A DNA stretch of 64,000 nucleotides from Sepiola atlantica (GCA_963556195.1 OY744520.1:155212607-155276606); one strand, 5' to 3'. Counted from the first letter of the stretch, positions 1 through 13,739 are shown. The notes: generated by a model not told the origin, from the letters alone. Numbers and translations are program-made.

Positions 1-201
1 ACTTCTACAGTTTAATTAATTTGGAGGGTCTTTAATGTTTAGGATTTCAAATTTCTCTTTCAGACATAATATCCACGGGTTGGGCAAAGTTCTACATGTG
101 CTGCCCTGTCGTATTATTTTCCATTCAATTATTGGTGAGCGCCCATTTTCGTTTCGCTCCCAATAGTGGTTTTCTACTTCTGTTTTAATTAGACGTTCTC
201 T

Positions 202-204
<3 letters not shown>

Positions 205-296
<92 letters not shown>

Positions 297-301
297 TATA
301 T
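205..301. repeat. (TA)n microsatellite
   Basis: Nearly pure TA dinucleotide tract of 97 bp with one TG interruption. It is self-complementary and can form a cruciform. Confidence 0.97.
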
Positions 302-1480
302 CGAGATAAATATTTTATAATTAATAAACTAAATGAAGAATTCTATGCTCGCAATCTACGTAACAGACCATAAGAAATGTCACCAATATATCAACATACA
401 CAAACATTGCACCCAAGAAGTATGTCGGCATCCATATGCTTTAACAAAATGAATGCAACAAAACTGAACTTTTAAAACAAACAAAAAATTAGTAAACATA
501 CATAAGTCTAAAGAACTAATAAAATGAACGAGTACAACGTCATGCTTTTATCTTAACCACACTTTTATATTCAATAAGATCACACAAATACAAATTATTT
601 CACAATAAAAGTATTCGTCGATTCAATAAATAGAGTATCATTGCCTAGTTTAAGCACATTATCAAACATTTATCATTCTCCGGTATCTCTTCAATCATAT
701 CTGACCGCAACTAACTCCCTCCTACTTACTATATACTCTTTACATTACTAAAAAAATAAAATAGAAAATATCTGATCCCCTCCCAATACTCACGCATTAT
801 TTTGCGGTTAATATTCTCATACAGTAAACCTAACATGGTCGACAGATTTTGATACCGTTACATCATTAAATTACGCTTATATCAAAAGCAATCAAGAAAT
901 GCTTACTTCGTTTCACAACCTCCAGAATAGATATTTTTTCATTCTCAGTATATTTTTTTACATTTATATAAAGACTTGGTTTAAGCCATATCAAACCTGG
1001 TTCAGCTAAAATTATGGTCCGCGATTATAATATTTAAAATTTAAAAAGTAAGAATAACATTTTTTTATTTTCTCATTATATTCAAACATAAATACACACA
1101 TGACTGAATTTCTCCCACATGATTCTATACCTCAGTATTTTCTGTTGTCTACAGAGAACCCGTGATATATTATAACGTTGTACTTTCTCATTCTGTCTCT
1201 TTTTTTATTCGCCATGGCATTCTTTCTGCCTGTTATGAAACAACTTTCTCACTTTTATATTAATTCAATTTATTTCACACTGCTTTTTTATTTCTATATC
1301 TCTTAGTTTTCATCTAATTGTTTTTATATTTCTCAAGTTTCATTTATTTCTACTTCTAAATGTTTGAAAGTGTACGTATTTAAATATTAACTTATTCTAT
1401 GTATTTCGTATGATAAATTAAGTCTTGAATTGATTCAGTTATATTGTACTGTTATATATACTTTATCATTTACTCTCTAC

Positions 1481-1512
<32 letters not shown>

Positions 1513-2240
1513 AGTTTTTAACACCTATATCATTGGCAATAATAGATTATAAAAGAAAACTATCATATTTTAACACATTCCAGCAGCAACGGCCAATATC
1601 TGATTCATATTTTCACAAAATATGCGTTCGATACGTTCATTATTAAAATGTCTTACATTTTGTCCGTTAAGTTGCTTCTCTTAACACAGTCTTTTACAAA
1701 GAAGGTCGTAGGTATTTCCACTCTCACGCTGATATCTATTATTCAATCATCTAAGCCGTCAAAATTTCCAGGAACTGTTGTTCATCGGATTATGTTTTCC
1801 AGTGTTTCATTTTTTACGTAACCTACTATAGATTTTCAGCCTAAATAACGAATATATCCCCGAAATACATTTATATTGTAACGGTAGTTTTGGCTGTCTA
1901 TTCCATATACTTTTTTTTTAGACATTCCGGATTCGAAGAATAAGGGAATAACGGATTGTGTATCAAATACACGGACCGTTCTTCGTAGTCAACACCACAC
2001 AACTTTTAAAATTCATTCATCAATACAACGAATTGAATTTAGTTAAAATTTTAGTCGAGAAGACGACATGATTTCATTTTGGATCAATTTACTTAACATT
2101 GGTAAAATTAGAAGTTACAGATTAGTAAAATCAGATTAATTACCAATTACCATTTTGCTGATCTGACGATTTATTTCTTTTAAATACATTTGAATAAAGA
2201 TAACGTCCGTACGTACATGTACAACCATAGCGTATTATGA
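302..2240. other. AT-rich non-coding stretch
   Basis: No long open frame or recognisable gene. It contains a short (TA)n tract at 1483-1507. The segment around 1640-1830 shares scattered blocks with 57800-58010, for example a 'gaaggt...tatttccactct' block followed by 'ccaggaactgt', in the same order. This suggests an old dispersed repeat, with low confidence. Otherwise I see nothing. Confidence 0.6.
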
Positions 2241-2262
2241 TATGAATAATATGTGTATATAT

Positions 2263-2294
<32 letters not shown>

Positions 2295-2489
2295 TATTCA
2301 TATCGGTATATAAATGTATATATATATACATACATATTTATATATATATTATTCATATATGTATACATATGTATATATATATACATATATATATATTTAT
2401 ATATATATATATATTTATATATATATGTATATATATATGTATATATATACATATACATATATATATATATTTATATATATATATATATA
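2240..2489. repeat. compound (TA)n / TATG-rich microsatellite
   Basis: Interrupted TA tracts with TG and TTTA variants. The first part, 2240-2302, is bracketed by inverted 'atatgaataatat' / 'atattattcatat' ends, so it forms a long hairpin. Isoleucine/tyrosine-rich frames over this interval are products of the TA repeat, not genes. Confidence 0.95.
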
Positions 2490-3060
2490 CTAGAAGAATA
2501 TCTGTCCCAGGACCGGTAAAACTTGTTCCCCGAACAAAACAGTTTTACACTACTTTCATGGCCTCTTACACTGATGAAAATAAATATACTAAACCTTATG
2601 TATATTATCTTTATTCCAATGTTGTTCAAAATCCATTACCTAATTTTACTTCAAGAAAATGTCTCAAATTTAAGGTTTGAATATAAATGGATTTTAAGAT
2701 GAATTTGAAATTTAGAGTATTTTCACAACTAGTATCGAATGGATATGTATCAAACTAAATGCAAATATGAAATATTTTAAATTTAATATAGGAGATCAGT
2801 TTCTTTTTATGCAACCGAAAACCAATTCAAATATTTTGGAATTTTGAGAAATATTTATTAATTTATGTCTAACAACTATTGGTGAAATTTAACAAAAACC
2901 GGAGGGATCTGAAGTCTCACGAAAGGCTTTTTACTCATTTTTACCCTATTTGATTGAAACTAAATTAAACTAAATATGGCCAGATTTCGAACTCATACGC
3001 CTGGAATGTCTCTTTAAGAATTCATAATAGTCTGTAAATTTGTTTAGGAATGAATCGTGT
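2490..3060 (+). repeat. dispersed repeat family R1, copy 1
   Basis: This interval shares blocks with 8600-9000, 9960-10210 and 10270-10690. Examples are 'tagaagaatatctgtcc' against 'gagaagaataccagtcc', a 'tactaaacc...' block, and an 'aaaatgtct.a.atttaagg' block in copies 1 and 4. The order of blocks is kept and divergence is high, so this is an old non-autonomous element. No open frame is conserved between copies. The arbitrary strand follows the common block order. Class unknown; an unclassified retroelement 3' region is possible. Confidence 0.55.
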
Positions 3061-3145
3061 ACATACGAATGTATAAATATATACACATACCATAGTTTAT
3101 CTCTCTATCACTCTCTATGTCTCTCTCTCTATCTCTTTCTCAAAA

Positions 3146-3181
<36 letters not shown>

Positions 3182-3920
3182 CATATAATGACAATGTACA
3201 AAATGGTGGCTGATGTTGAATGTGGTTTGAATATTTTACATATTAAGAGTGTATTTTACTGCTTCGTTGAATTCTTGTTTAACAAATGATTGAAATTGTC
3301 ATGACAACCTGTAATATGAATGTTATTACGTTTTCTTAATATATAGTCCAAAATATTGCTGCAATTTCCGAGCTACGTGAATTACTATTACTACTACAAT
3401 TACTATTACAACTATTACTACTACTATTACTACTACTAATACTACTACTAATAATAATAATAACAATTGTAGCACTAAATGTATAACTAATAATTTAAAT
3501 AGTCAATTATATTGCAAGTCTATGTAGTGATCTGGAGTGTGTAGAATGTAAGAGGAGGTATAATTTGATGGAAATCATGATCGACTGAGCTAAACAGAAA
3601 AGTATCATTTACTGACATAGAACAGCGCTAGATTTCTTCAGAACGATTATCTTATAATATTTTCTAAAATGTTAAAATATAAACGGGTCATCAAATATAC
3701 GTTAAGAGGGCGGATATTTTTATCTAAATGGAAATAATATTTTGTGTGGAATTGCCGATGTGCAATAACTAAAAATCAATAACGGAAACAGAAAAGTAAG
3801 TAATAAGAGCGAGAGATTTATTTTGTAGAAAAGAAGTATACATAGGAACTAGCTAATATAAAATATGCCTCTCTTGGTCGCATATGTTTGCTAGTATTAG
3901 AAGATTGGTTTGATGACAAA
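3061..3920. other. non-coding stretch with simple repeats
   Basis: A TA tract at 3147-3182 preceded by a CT-rich run, and an imperfect (TTA/CTA)n trinucleotide region at about 3383-3466. No gene is visible. Confidence 0.6.
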
Positions 3921-4590
3921 CGAACATAAAGTGGACTACCTGCCACTCCAAAAACGGATAAGTTGATGCCTGCGATGATATCATGTAAACAGAACATATA
4001 CTATATTTGCCAACCTCTCACTAAACAAAGAGAAGGTAATCCTAGGAGAATACTTTCCTGAAAAACGAACATACCCTATACTGCCCCCTCGTAAAGAAAA
4101 AAGTAATGCCTAGGATAAATGAATACTGAAAAATGAGAATATACTACACTATCTCCAAAGGTGGAGGAAGGGCCTGAGAGAATTTATACTCGAAAATGAG
4201 GTGATAATGTCTGGAGCATTATCAGACGATTATATCCAATGCTGCTCCCCAATTGAGGAGTGATGTTTGGTAGCGTGCTATTCTCATAGTACAGATTCTT
4301 CATTACTGACTCCAAAACTGAGGTGTTAATACCTGGGACTATCCCTTTTAAAAAGAGACGGTAATACCTGAGAGTATAATATCATGGCAACCGAACATAT
4401 ACTTTACTATGGCTTCCCATAAAAGGAGAATTGCCCCTGAGAAGATGGTCTAATGTAAAATACGTATAATACATTACCCTACCCCCAGAAAAGGATATAA
4501 TGCCTGGGAATATTCTATCCACCCTCTAAAAAGAAGGAGGTATTTCTGTGACGACAGTCTTATGAAAAGAAAACCGATATTACACTACCT
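3921..4590. repeat. degenerate ~70-bp tandem repeat
   Basis: About nine diverged units. Each contains in order an 'acgaacatatactaca'-like block, a run of C and A residues ('ccccataaaa'-like), a 'gaggtaatgcctggga'-like block and an 'ata.t.tcatg.aaa' block. Examples begin near 3923, 3993, 4067, 4135 and 4398. Spacing varies from about 63 to 75 bp with local indels, so the array is old. It has no coding potential. Looking for periodicity by eye is the only basis; a self-alignment would settle the unit length. Confidence 0.6.
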
Positions 4591-5410
4591 ATACTGATTA
4601 AAATATATTATTGTAAAATCCAGTTTTTTTTGTTTCTTTTTTTAAAATGCTTAATCACAAAAAACATTTTAATGGTTTCTTTAGTCTTTTTTCTATGATA
4701 AACGTGTGGTATCTGTTCCATATCAGAGCGATATGAGACGTTTAAATAATGCCTAAAGTTTGAACCGAAATTATCTCTTGTAAATAAAATTCTACAATGT
4801 ATTTTAAAACGCTATCCCTTTTTTTATTAAATCGATTTAATTACGTTTATTAATAATTGTAGTGTTTTCGGTACATGTTTTGTTTTCATTGGTTTTTATG
4901 GTTTGTGATGTACTTTTGATTATTGTAATTTCTTGTTCATTTAGAGTGCTGTAAATTATTCTAGTATTGCCGAAGGTAGGTAAAAGAAGGCGTATGTTTA
5001 TAAGATAAGTGTTCGGTATATATAGTGTATGTTTATTGCTTCTGGGTAAAAATGTAGTTTCACATCTAATCCAAGGATATATACTGTCTCATCTACTAAC
5101 TGGAATCGGATATAAGTTGCTGAAAATTAACCCGAACTTTAGAAAAGGCTTGGTGAGCCCAAAAAAGATATTTAAAATGCAACTACTGTAATGCACTATT
5201 TTCTCGACATTGAGAACATTATAATTCTTTTTACTTAAAACAATCTTTACTTATTAAATTCATTTTTGATAAATCTCGCCGAAGACTTCCAGACTCAGCA
5301 CTAATTATAAACTCTGACATATTTTTAAAAAAAACGTAATGGCTCCTACAAGGTATCTTCTTTTATCAGCAAACATATATTAATCGAACAGAACATTAAA
5401 TTAGACACAG
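4591..5410. other. AT-rich stretch, nothing recognised
   Basis: No repeat, RNA or coding feature that I can support. A 60-codon frame at 5009-5191 shows no recognisable motif and is no longer than chance frames elsewhere. Confidence 0.5.
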
Positions 5411-5417
5411 GCTAGCT

Positions 5418-5419
5418 AT

Positions 5420-5452
<33 letters not shown>

Positions 5453-5457
5453 ATATA
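5418..5457. repeat. (TA)n microsatellite
   Basis: TA tract of about 40 bp with one TTT interruption. It sits at the edge of the dispersed repeat that follows. Confidence 0.9.
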
Positions 5458-5600
5458 ATATGAAACTAGAAGTATAATTTTAGTACATAGAACCTATAGT
5501 GAAATAGTTTAAGCTCAATATACGAGATAGAGCAATTACAAAGATAGATGAAAGAAGAGGGATACACATGTACGAATGATAATCATGTTGAAATAAATTT
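5458..5600 (+). repeat. dispersed repeat R3, copy 1
   Basis: Matches 18003-18180 in the same orientation: both have an 'atgaaact/atgagact' start just after a (TA)n tract, then 'agtttaagctcaat.tacgagatagagcaattac'-type sequence (blocks shorter than 20 bases are identical). Both copies are followed by another (TA)n tract. No open frame is shared. Confidence 0.65.
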
Positions 5601-5631
5601 GTAATTTGTACATGTTTATCCCTCTTCTTTC

Positions 5632-5635
<4 letters not shown>
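5546..5635. repeat. short inverted repeat (28-nt arms)
   Basis: Arms 5546-5573 and 5608-5635 are complementary at 27 of 28 positions around a 34-nt loop. The right arm runs directly into a (CT)n tract. Confidence 0.85.
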
Positions 5636-5765
<130 letters not shown>

Positions 5766-6714
5766 AGCAGACCAAGCCCGGTGTTGCTCGGAATTATATA
5801 ATCACAGTTAGCTATTTGAAGGGTTTGGAAAAAACAGAAAAGAAAAAATCTAGAATATGAAAATCAAAAATAGCAGAGATACAAAAAGTGAACTAAAATA
5901 TAATGCCGGTGAACGCTTGTATGTGAACATGAAAGTTTGTAAATATAAAAAGAAATCTAGAAAAATACAACATCACAAGACATACACACGGGCAACGCAG
6001 TGGTTATACAACATGTTAGAAATAATCTTCAGTTACTTATTAATAATAGAAATAACCGTTATAAAACTGTTTGTAATGTAGACGAAGGTATTTTATGTAA
6101 GAATAATGCACAGAAAAGAGAATATTTAAATAAACCGTACTTTATTTATGTTATTAATTCTAACGATATTAACATGAATTTAAAAATTGAAGCGTATTAG
6201 TTCAGTTCTTCTGAAGTCCAGCTGCTAAGCTAACAGATCGTTCAATTTGATAGAAAAGCGCCATCTTTGGTGCATAGATACTTTGAATAGTATATTCTCA
6301 TATCAGATCGGGAGCCACGCTAATTTCTCCATGGAACCTGTCTTTTTTCAAGATGGCCGCAATTCAAGTCTAAAAACACTATATAAGTGTTTGTTCTATA
6401 AAAACAACATGACATTCGTTAAGTAATGTCCATAATTTGGCCAATTAAAGTCCCTTATAGTTCTACCTAGTGCTTAAAATTTAAATGTGTATGATTAAGG
6501 TGGCCATTAAGTGGCCATTTTGAAAAAAAATCAATATTTTAATAATTTGTGCCAGTTTTAGCTTATATTGTTGTAATATGTCTTCTTCAACTATTTTGAG
6601 GTCATTGAATTCATTTTTGGCATCAGATTTGGCATTTACTAAAGTCTGAAATGACAGTCATGGGTTCATTTTGATTTCTGTCATTAATTATAAGTGTTAA
6701 GCTATTTTGTGTAT

Positions 6715-6715
<1 letters not shown>

Positions 6716-6748
<33 letters not shown>
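6716..6748. repeat. (TA)n microsatellite
   Basis: TA tract of 33 bp upstream of the degraded coding region that follows. Confidence 0.93.
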
Positions 6749-6751
<3 letters not shown>

Positions 6752-6879
6752 TTCTTTGTTATATATTTGTATTTATGCTTCATTGCTTATTAATACATTT
6801 ATACTCCTTTGCTTTCAGCTAGTTCTGTAGACATAGTTATTGGTGTTGGTTTACGTGAGTCAAAAAGAAGTAGATTGGA

Positions 6880-8040
6880 AAATGTGTGCATTGCGCCAAA
6901 AATGGACACATGACCCCCTATCCACCCCCTGAACAGGAGACAAAAAAGGACCATCAGGTTATGAATCGCTGGCTAAAAACTTGTAAGCCTGGCAAAAACT
7001 TGACAATGTGCTATAGTTTTTCAATATTGAAATTCTTGATGATGGTAATGGGATTGAAAGAACAGTTACGGAAAACAGTGCAGTATGGCACACAACATGC
7101 CGTTGTCATGCAACAACACCATGGTCAAACGAGCAGAGAAGAGGATACAAACAGATTCCCCAGAAACTCAAAGCCCAGTTTTTTTCTTTTTCTTGGGATT
7201 ACAAAAAGTACACGACCAGATGTTAGCTTCTTCCGTGAGAAATCTTGGGGCAGGCAAAAGTTGCGCAAAGGATCCAGTGACAATATTGACTCCACTGTAA
7301 GACAGGCTGCGACTGAACAGCGAGACTCTAAGATACCTGAAAAATTGGTAGATGGTGATATGTTTGCCATTGATGCTATGTACCACTTAATTTGCCTCAC
7401 TGAACTTCAAAATAGACATAGACTGCACAAGGAGAGAAACACAAACGAAGAGCATAATGAATCACCAAGGCCAGCGTTTGGAACGAGCAACTGGCATATG
7501 TAGAAGCCACTCATGAAAGCGATACGACAATTACAGTGTTGAAATTATCGGAAATGTGCAAACTGTATGCAAACAGATTGGCAAAACTTAGTGAATGTAA
7601 TGGATTAAGGGAAATGCAACCAATCTTAAAGAGAGACATTTGATGGAAATACCCGGATTGAGGGCATACACCCATGGCAGGGATGTCTTGTTATCCTTGT
7701 ATGAGGATATTGCAGATACCCTAAAACAGGCGTCACATAAAGATAGGAATTCCAATGCACTTCACCTGGTGAGAATAGCTTATATCATAATGGAGAAGAT
7801 TTTTGACAACCACTACAGATTTGATGGCTCATTTCAAAATGAGTTGTGGGTGGCTCTAGGACTGGAAAGCACTATGGACCCATTGCAGCACACAGCGCTG
7901 CACAAAACCTGGATCCTCTAAAAGCAAAAGCATTGCAAATGTTTCATTCCCTCACATGATGTTACAATGTGTCATATTTCTATGGATGAAAGAAAATTCT
8001 CTGTATCGGATGCATGGCAGGTGTTTAATATGCACCGACA
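6880..8040 (+). pseudogene. degraded N-terminal/central part of a multicopy invertebrate protein family, probably transposon-linked
   Basis: A protein-like signal moves through all three frames. In order: a His/Cys/Arg-rich 'TMVKRAEKR' patch (about 7085-7140, one frame); then 'LVDGDMFAIDAMYHLICL' (about 7344-7400, a second frame), which resembles the '(A/L)KLSAGDMxAxEAKYHxxCL' motif of large uncharacterised multicopy proteins of cnidarians and molluscs; then 'LKLSEMCKLYANRLAKL' (7530-7590, third frame); then 'GRDVLLSLYEDIADTLK' and 'ALHLVRIAYIIMEKIF' (7640-7921), matching the same family's 'GRDVLLxFxxDIGxALK' and 'AxHLARAAxIVRRDMF' segments. At least three frameshifts (near 7150-7190, 7480 and 7636) make it a pseudogene. 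No intron boundaries were recognised. Family function is unknown to me; copy number suggests a mobile-element protein. The assignment is from remembered family motifs. Confidence 0.62.
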
Positions 8041-8590
8041 GGACGCGAACCCGACACGTCTGCAATCTTTACGAAACTGTTAAGGACATATTAGCCCATT
8101 TCTCTTTCAGCCTACTTACACATCACTAAATATAAATAAAATCATATAAAGTGTAGTATTTACATTAAATAAACCTAGCAAACAGAACCCATTTCAAAAA
8201 AGGTATGCTTAAAATATAACCGTACAATCTGGTGCAGACTGGTGTTTATTTGATTTTAACAATGTAAAGTCATTAGATGTTTAGCGGAAGAAATACATAC
8301 GAATTTAAGATAACGCGAGATTAACAAAAAAAAGCAAACACGACAACTTCTAAATACGATTTTAGTATTTTGTGTGAACAGACAAACACTAAAATTAAAT
8401 TAAAATAACACCATACAATTATCGTCTATATAAATATATTAAAAATATATAATATTGTTAGGGCAGAGACAAGATGCTCGACAACGATGATCGTAATTGC
8501 GGTTTCAGAACGTGGTGTGGTAAATACTGGTTTCGTCTTGCCATATTGATGAGTAGTAAACGACGAAAGAGCTGTCCATCTAAGGATTCC
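8041..8590. other. AT-rich stretch, nothing recognised
   Basis: Follows the degraded protein fragment and may include its 3' non-coding part. No repeat or gene could be supported. Confidence 0.45.
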
Positions 8591-9000
8591 TAAATGTTGT
8601 TTCATGTATAACGAGAAGAATACCAGTCCTAGGGCAGGAACACACTACTTCCTCGAATAGAACAGTGTTACATTATTTTATGACCCATTACATACATAAA
8701 AATCAGATTTAATAATGCAAGATTTTCTAGAAACCTTATTCTAATTTTGATCAAAATGTATTATTTCAGTTTTTATTCTAAAAATGTAATAAATTGCGGA
8801 CTTAAGCTTAAAAGGTCTTAAGCATACATTAAAGTTCAGGAAATCTTGTTTAATTTGTATCTAACGAATATGGATATAATTCAATACGAATCTGATATAG
8901 TTTAAATTTCAAGTGAGGGTTTGTGGCCATACTATGTCGCTGAAAAAACCTTTAACATCTTCTAAAAATCAAACGAATATGCACACATTGTCATGTAAAT
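8590..9000 (+). repeat. dispersed repeat family R1, copy 2
   Basis: Shares the 'gagaagaata.c.gtcc' start, the 'aaaacagt.ttaca' block and the region around 'tgatcaaaatgtatta' with copy 1 at 2490, in the same order and orientation. Confidence 0.5.
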
Positions 9001-9481
9001 TAGTCTCAGTGTTCGTAATTGCACGTATCAATCTTTAATCAAACCAAGGGGGAATTTCATTTTGATCGTTTATATGCAGTTTCATCTTTGCAATTGCTTA
9101 TAAACTGTCCATGTAATTATTTATCTTCATATTTATCGAAGCTCCGACCAACCATGGCTATCGCTGGTTAGTAAAATTATGATGTGATTGTTCTGGTATA
9201 CTTTTGTCTGATTATACCGTAATCAAGTGTGCTGAATCTAAATAGGACAACGGTTAAGATGTTTCGAGTCAAGTTTTCGAAGACCAGCTCATCCATATTG
9301 ATAATCTATTACTATGTGGCTCATATTACGTCATCCCGTTTTATCTACAATATTTTATTTTTTACTAATTTATAATTTATTTTCTTGTTTTAGATCAAGA
9401 AATATAAATATTATGTGATAATTCAAAACTTTGACTATTTCGAAAGATTACACGCCGGAAAGCTATTAATAATCAGGATCG

Positions 9482-9595
<114 letters not shown>

Positions 9596-9959
9596 GCATT
9601 ACCATCGAATACGTGAGAAAACAAATCGCAAAGCAGTTCAAGTAAACTACAAATGTTATTTCAAATGTCGATAATAGTCTATGGCAAGTAATGGGTACCT
9701 CATGTAGCCTTTAGGTTGTTGTTAATCATCTAAAGTGAATAATGTGAAAATGCTCTAATTTGCCATTTAACATACTAGTGGTGTTGCGATAACATAAAGA
9801 CACAATCATAATTGCTATTAATGCCATATAAACATGAATAAGTGTGAATACACATATTTTAATTTGAATACCCTGATATCTCGTCGGCAATGCGAATTGC
9901 CTGTTACAGTTCCACCTGCTAAACACAAGCTTTTTTATTCTGATAACTTTAACGCTTAT

Positions 9960-10690
9960 TGGTGAAGACAGGTGATATCAACCCCCTCTAAAAAAATGTT
10001 ATAATACTCAAAAGAAAATTAAATTTGGGGAATAATTATCAATTAATGTCTAATACGCATGATTTAAGTTTTAAAAATATCAGAGGTTTCTGAATTTTCG
10101 CGAAAAGTATAAACGGCTCTTTTTACACCATTTGAATAATACTTTATTAAACTAAATATACCCCACATTTACACAGCTTTCAAAATCCATTATGATCAGT
10201 TAAATAGATCGGATTGAATTATGTACATTCACATATATAAACATATAAATATACCTATATATATTTATATATGCACTATGAAGATGACGTTCCAAAGAGG
10301 AGTAAAAGAATTCCCCTTACAGAACAGTTTGACACCTCTTTATAAGGATTAAATAAAGATATAATGATACTAAACCTCATGTCAAACATTATTATCATAA
10401 TATTGATCAACATCCATTACATCAGTTTGATTCCCCAAAATGTCTAACATTTAAGGCTTACACGTAAGGGAGTGTAAGAAGAAATATAAATTCAGAGAAT
10501 CTTGTAAAATTAGTGTTTAATGACTATGGGTCGAACTTTATATAAATCTGATATTTTAGAATTCTCAAATGGGAGGTTTTTCCCATATAGTGTCCTTTTA
10601 AAACTCTTGATGTCTACAACTGAATTTTAAATATTCGCAAAAATCTGAGAGTGTTTTTTACAGAGAAGTATTTAAACATTAAACCAACTA
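9960..10690 (+). repeat. dispersed repeat family R1, copies 3 and 4
   Basis: Two adjacent fragments. 10083-10200 matches 2905-3010 of copy 1 ('ttaaactaaatat' and flanks). 10270-10690 matches 2490-2680 ('atccattac', 'aaaatgtct.a.atttaagg'). The order is reversed relative to copy 1, so two insertions or a rearrangement are implied. Confidence 0.5.
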
Positions 10691-13600
10691 TTTTCATATG
10701 TATAGATAGATTAATAAATACTATTTAATTAATTATAGTTGTAAGTCCTCTTTGATTGGGAAACTTAATTATATCGCCCTAGAAGTAACGCTGTAGTTCC
10801 CTCACATTTGTTAAACACTTTAGATGTACTTACCAATGCTGGTCTGTATTAGAACCGAATTTACACGCCCTAACAACGTTGGGTTCAAGACCAACAGTTG
10901 TAAGTTCGAACCTGTTAAGAGAGGTAGGCCAATTGTTTGAATCTGTACTGATCCGTCTTCAAAAGACTACATAAGCTTGTATATAGATTAATAAATAATA
11001 TTTAATTATGTAATCGTTATATATGTGTGTGAATGTCGTGTGTAGTTTTGTGTGAGAGTCAATATGCAAATCACATGAACATCACATGGTTTTAGTACGA
11101 ATCTAATGGGCATCAATAAATAATTAAAAAGTGCTAAATAATTATTCAATAAAAGATAATTATAGTAAATTATAAAGTAATTAAGGTTTAATGACTAATA
11201 TCCCACCATCACTTGTATTTGTAGTAGATTTCCTCCTCTGGTTTGTGCTAATTATATTCATTTATTTATCTATATTCGGTCTGTTGCATTATATTTCCGA
11301 AAATAAAAAAGGTCAAAATTTAGAAACTGCCGACCGTCTCCTCTGTTTGCTATAAATGGAAACCCTGTCAATAATCCCGCACATCACTTTCTTCTATGCC
11401 CCACGGATATTTTTTGTTTGGTTTCATTTTCTCATAGTTTTGTTCATATGTAATGGCAACAGCAGCCTCAGGCTTATTTTAATTGTGATTCTGTAAGCGA
11501 CATATTGCTCATCTATTTAATGTGTAAAAATACCAGGGAACTATCATACACAGTGTACGTGATAGATGTTGACAATAACACACGTTGATCAGTATTTGCA
11601 TAAAAAAGTTAACTATGAGATCATCAGCAGCCTATAACAAAACATCAAAGAGGTGCATAAAACGTCACTTTGAAAACCCATTAAAAATAAACTATTGAAC
11701 ACAAAATCGAAAGTAATCTTCAAATGCACACATAAATAAAATACTTCCTAACCCATTCCGACACAAACCACGCAATAAGTAGAACTCAATCAAATAGAAA
11801 AAAGGGTAGCAAAAGCAAAAATGCATATAACCTCACATCATAATTATAACGGTTACATATATATAAAAAAGAAGCTAAATAAAAGTCACACGCAAAATAT
11901 ATTATATTAACGAATTACCTCCTCCCCTAATTATGTTTCTCATGTACACATTTTTGTATAGTCCCCTACTCACTCCATCGTAGAAATAGGCTGATGATAT
12001 ATCCTCAGCTGTTTACTAGATGTTAGAGTTTATTTGGTCTTAACTTTAAATACTTTTCTTAACTTTAAAGACTTTTCATGCAGTCTAACACTATCAATGT
12101 AACACTTTAATATTCCACGCTTACACGAAAAAGATATCCCGGTAACTGAATATGATACCATCGGTTTCCTTTTAAAGGGAGTCTACATATAGCTCATGTA
12201 ATCATAGTTCAGGAAATTTGATTATATAAGTTAATTTAAGGTAATCTAACTGTAATTAAATTACCCCTCTTCAATGACGACATAAAATATAAACTTTGAG
12301 AAAAGGATGCAGAGTAGATATTCTAAGCTAGCAACAAAGCAATTATAATATTACGCATAGTACAATAATACATAGAGTGTAAGTATTCAGGTTTCAAACT
12401 TAATTAGCGAGAAAAAGATTAAAATCTCCCGTGGAAAGGTTATAAATATAGCTTTCCATTAGGCCCCCATAAATAACTATTCGTGTTAATATTAGCGTTT
12501 TGCAAGTTAAGACATTGCACGAAACGTCTTTTGTATCTTAATGTCAGACATGTTAATTCATTCTGCTGTGGTAGAGAAAGAAAATGGTAATTTTCGCGTT
12601 GGCGAAAGGCAATTAGTATGAATCAATTAGTTACTTTTGTTAGATTATTTTGGCATAGGATCACATACACACAGAAAAGACCTTGTGTGTTGGCAACCTT
12701 CTTATTGAAAATAATGCTATGGATAATAATAGACTCGAACTGTCCACGCCGATATCCACTTCACTGTCGTGATGACTCAGTTAGTCGTATTTGATGGTCA
12801 CGAATGTACAGCTTTTAAATTAAGTATATACGTATCTGAATATTTGCCAGAAGTAACGTTGATATTTCTTTTACTCAATTGCTTTCAGTATTAATTTTTG
12901 TAGTCTTGTTCACCCCACAAGTCACATTGCTACTTGGACGTACATACTACTATTAGGGACGATGCTTACAGATACACTTTAAGTAGTGAGTAAAAATTGA
13001 TTGTACTGTCAGAGAAGCTGGAAACAACATTCCAAAGTCTAGAAGTTCGAGGGAAGAAACTCTTAGAGTAGAAATGTTTCCGGCATCTGGGAACCTCCAC
13101 AGTGAAGGGGTAATATTTTGCTGCTTATCGGGTGTATTTACATCAAAGGGGCACAAGTGTCACAAGTTCGTCAAAGAACATTCCATTTAAGTACTTGTAT
13201 AAAAATCACAAGGATGCGACAGTGCGGCGATTGGGCAGGGGTTGGAGCTTGGTTGACAGGGTGGAACGTATTTTTTTGGAGACTCTTTCTGACCCCTGTC
13301 TAAAAGAGAGACTAGTTGTAGATGCACCAGCCCATTTGTGGCAGCAATAATGCTGACTTTGTAAAGATATAGAATATAGTCAGGTGTGAGCAGTTTTCTA
13401 GCGCATCAGATTCATCACACCTCCTTTGCAGCAGCCTTGTCAATGACTTCTATGTATTTATACCAATTCATGTGCCTGTGAATCTAAGGGCGGGAGTTTG
13501 AATCATGAACTCGCAGGCAGAGTGTTATTAGCTATGACAATCGGTGGTTGAGAAAGTTTCTTGTATTTGTTAAAGCAAATAAACTTTGTCATTGTAGGCT
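10691..13600. other. AT-rich non-coding stretch
   Basis: No recognised gene. At 10860-10925 there is a tRNA-like patch ('gtaagttcgaacctg' resembles a polymerase III B box) that could be an old SINE head. Two overlapping 60-70 codon frames near 13118-13350 are somewhat less AT-rich than the surroundings, but I recognise no domain. Another weak B-box-like site lies at about 13490-13505. Confidence 0.4.
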
Positions 13601-13611
13601 TCAATGTCACC

Positions 13612-13631
13612 ATATATATATATATATATGC
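13612..13631. repeat. short (TA)n tract
   Basis: About 20 bp of TA just beyond the low-coordinate end of the LINE fragment. Confidence 0.85.
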
Positions 13632-13739
13632 GTCCCCATTCCACTACAGACGCGAGGTTATTTACTAACGTTTCAGTATTGCCTTGGATATGAATGCATA
13701 TGTTTTTCCCAACATGCCTAGTATAACGCGTTTTGTCAT

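Noticed and set aside
7125..7400. 91- and 72-codon minus-strand frames
   Set aside because: Shadows of the plus-strand degraded protein-family fragment.
12953..13350. Overlapping 60-72 codon frames on both strands
   Set aside because: No family resemblance found and no continuity with the LINE fragment at 13.74 kb.
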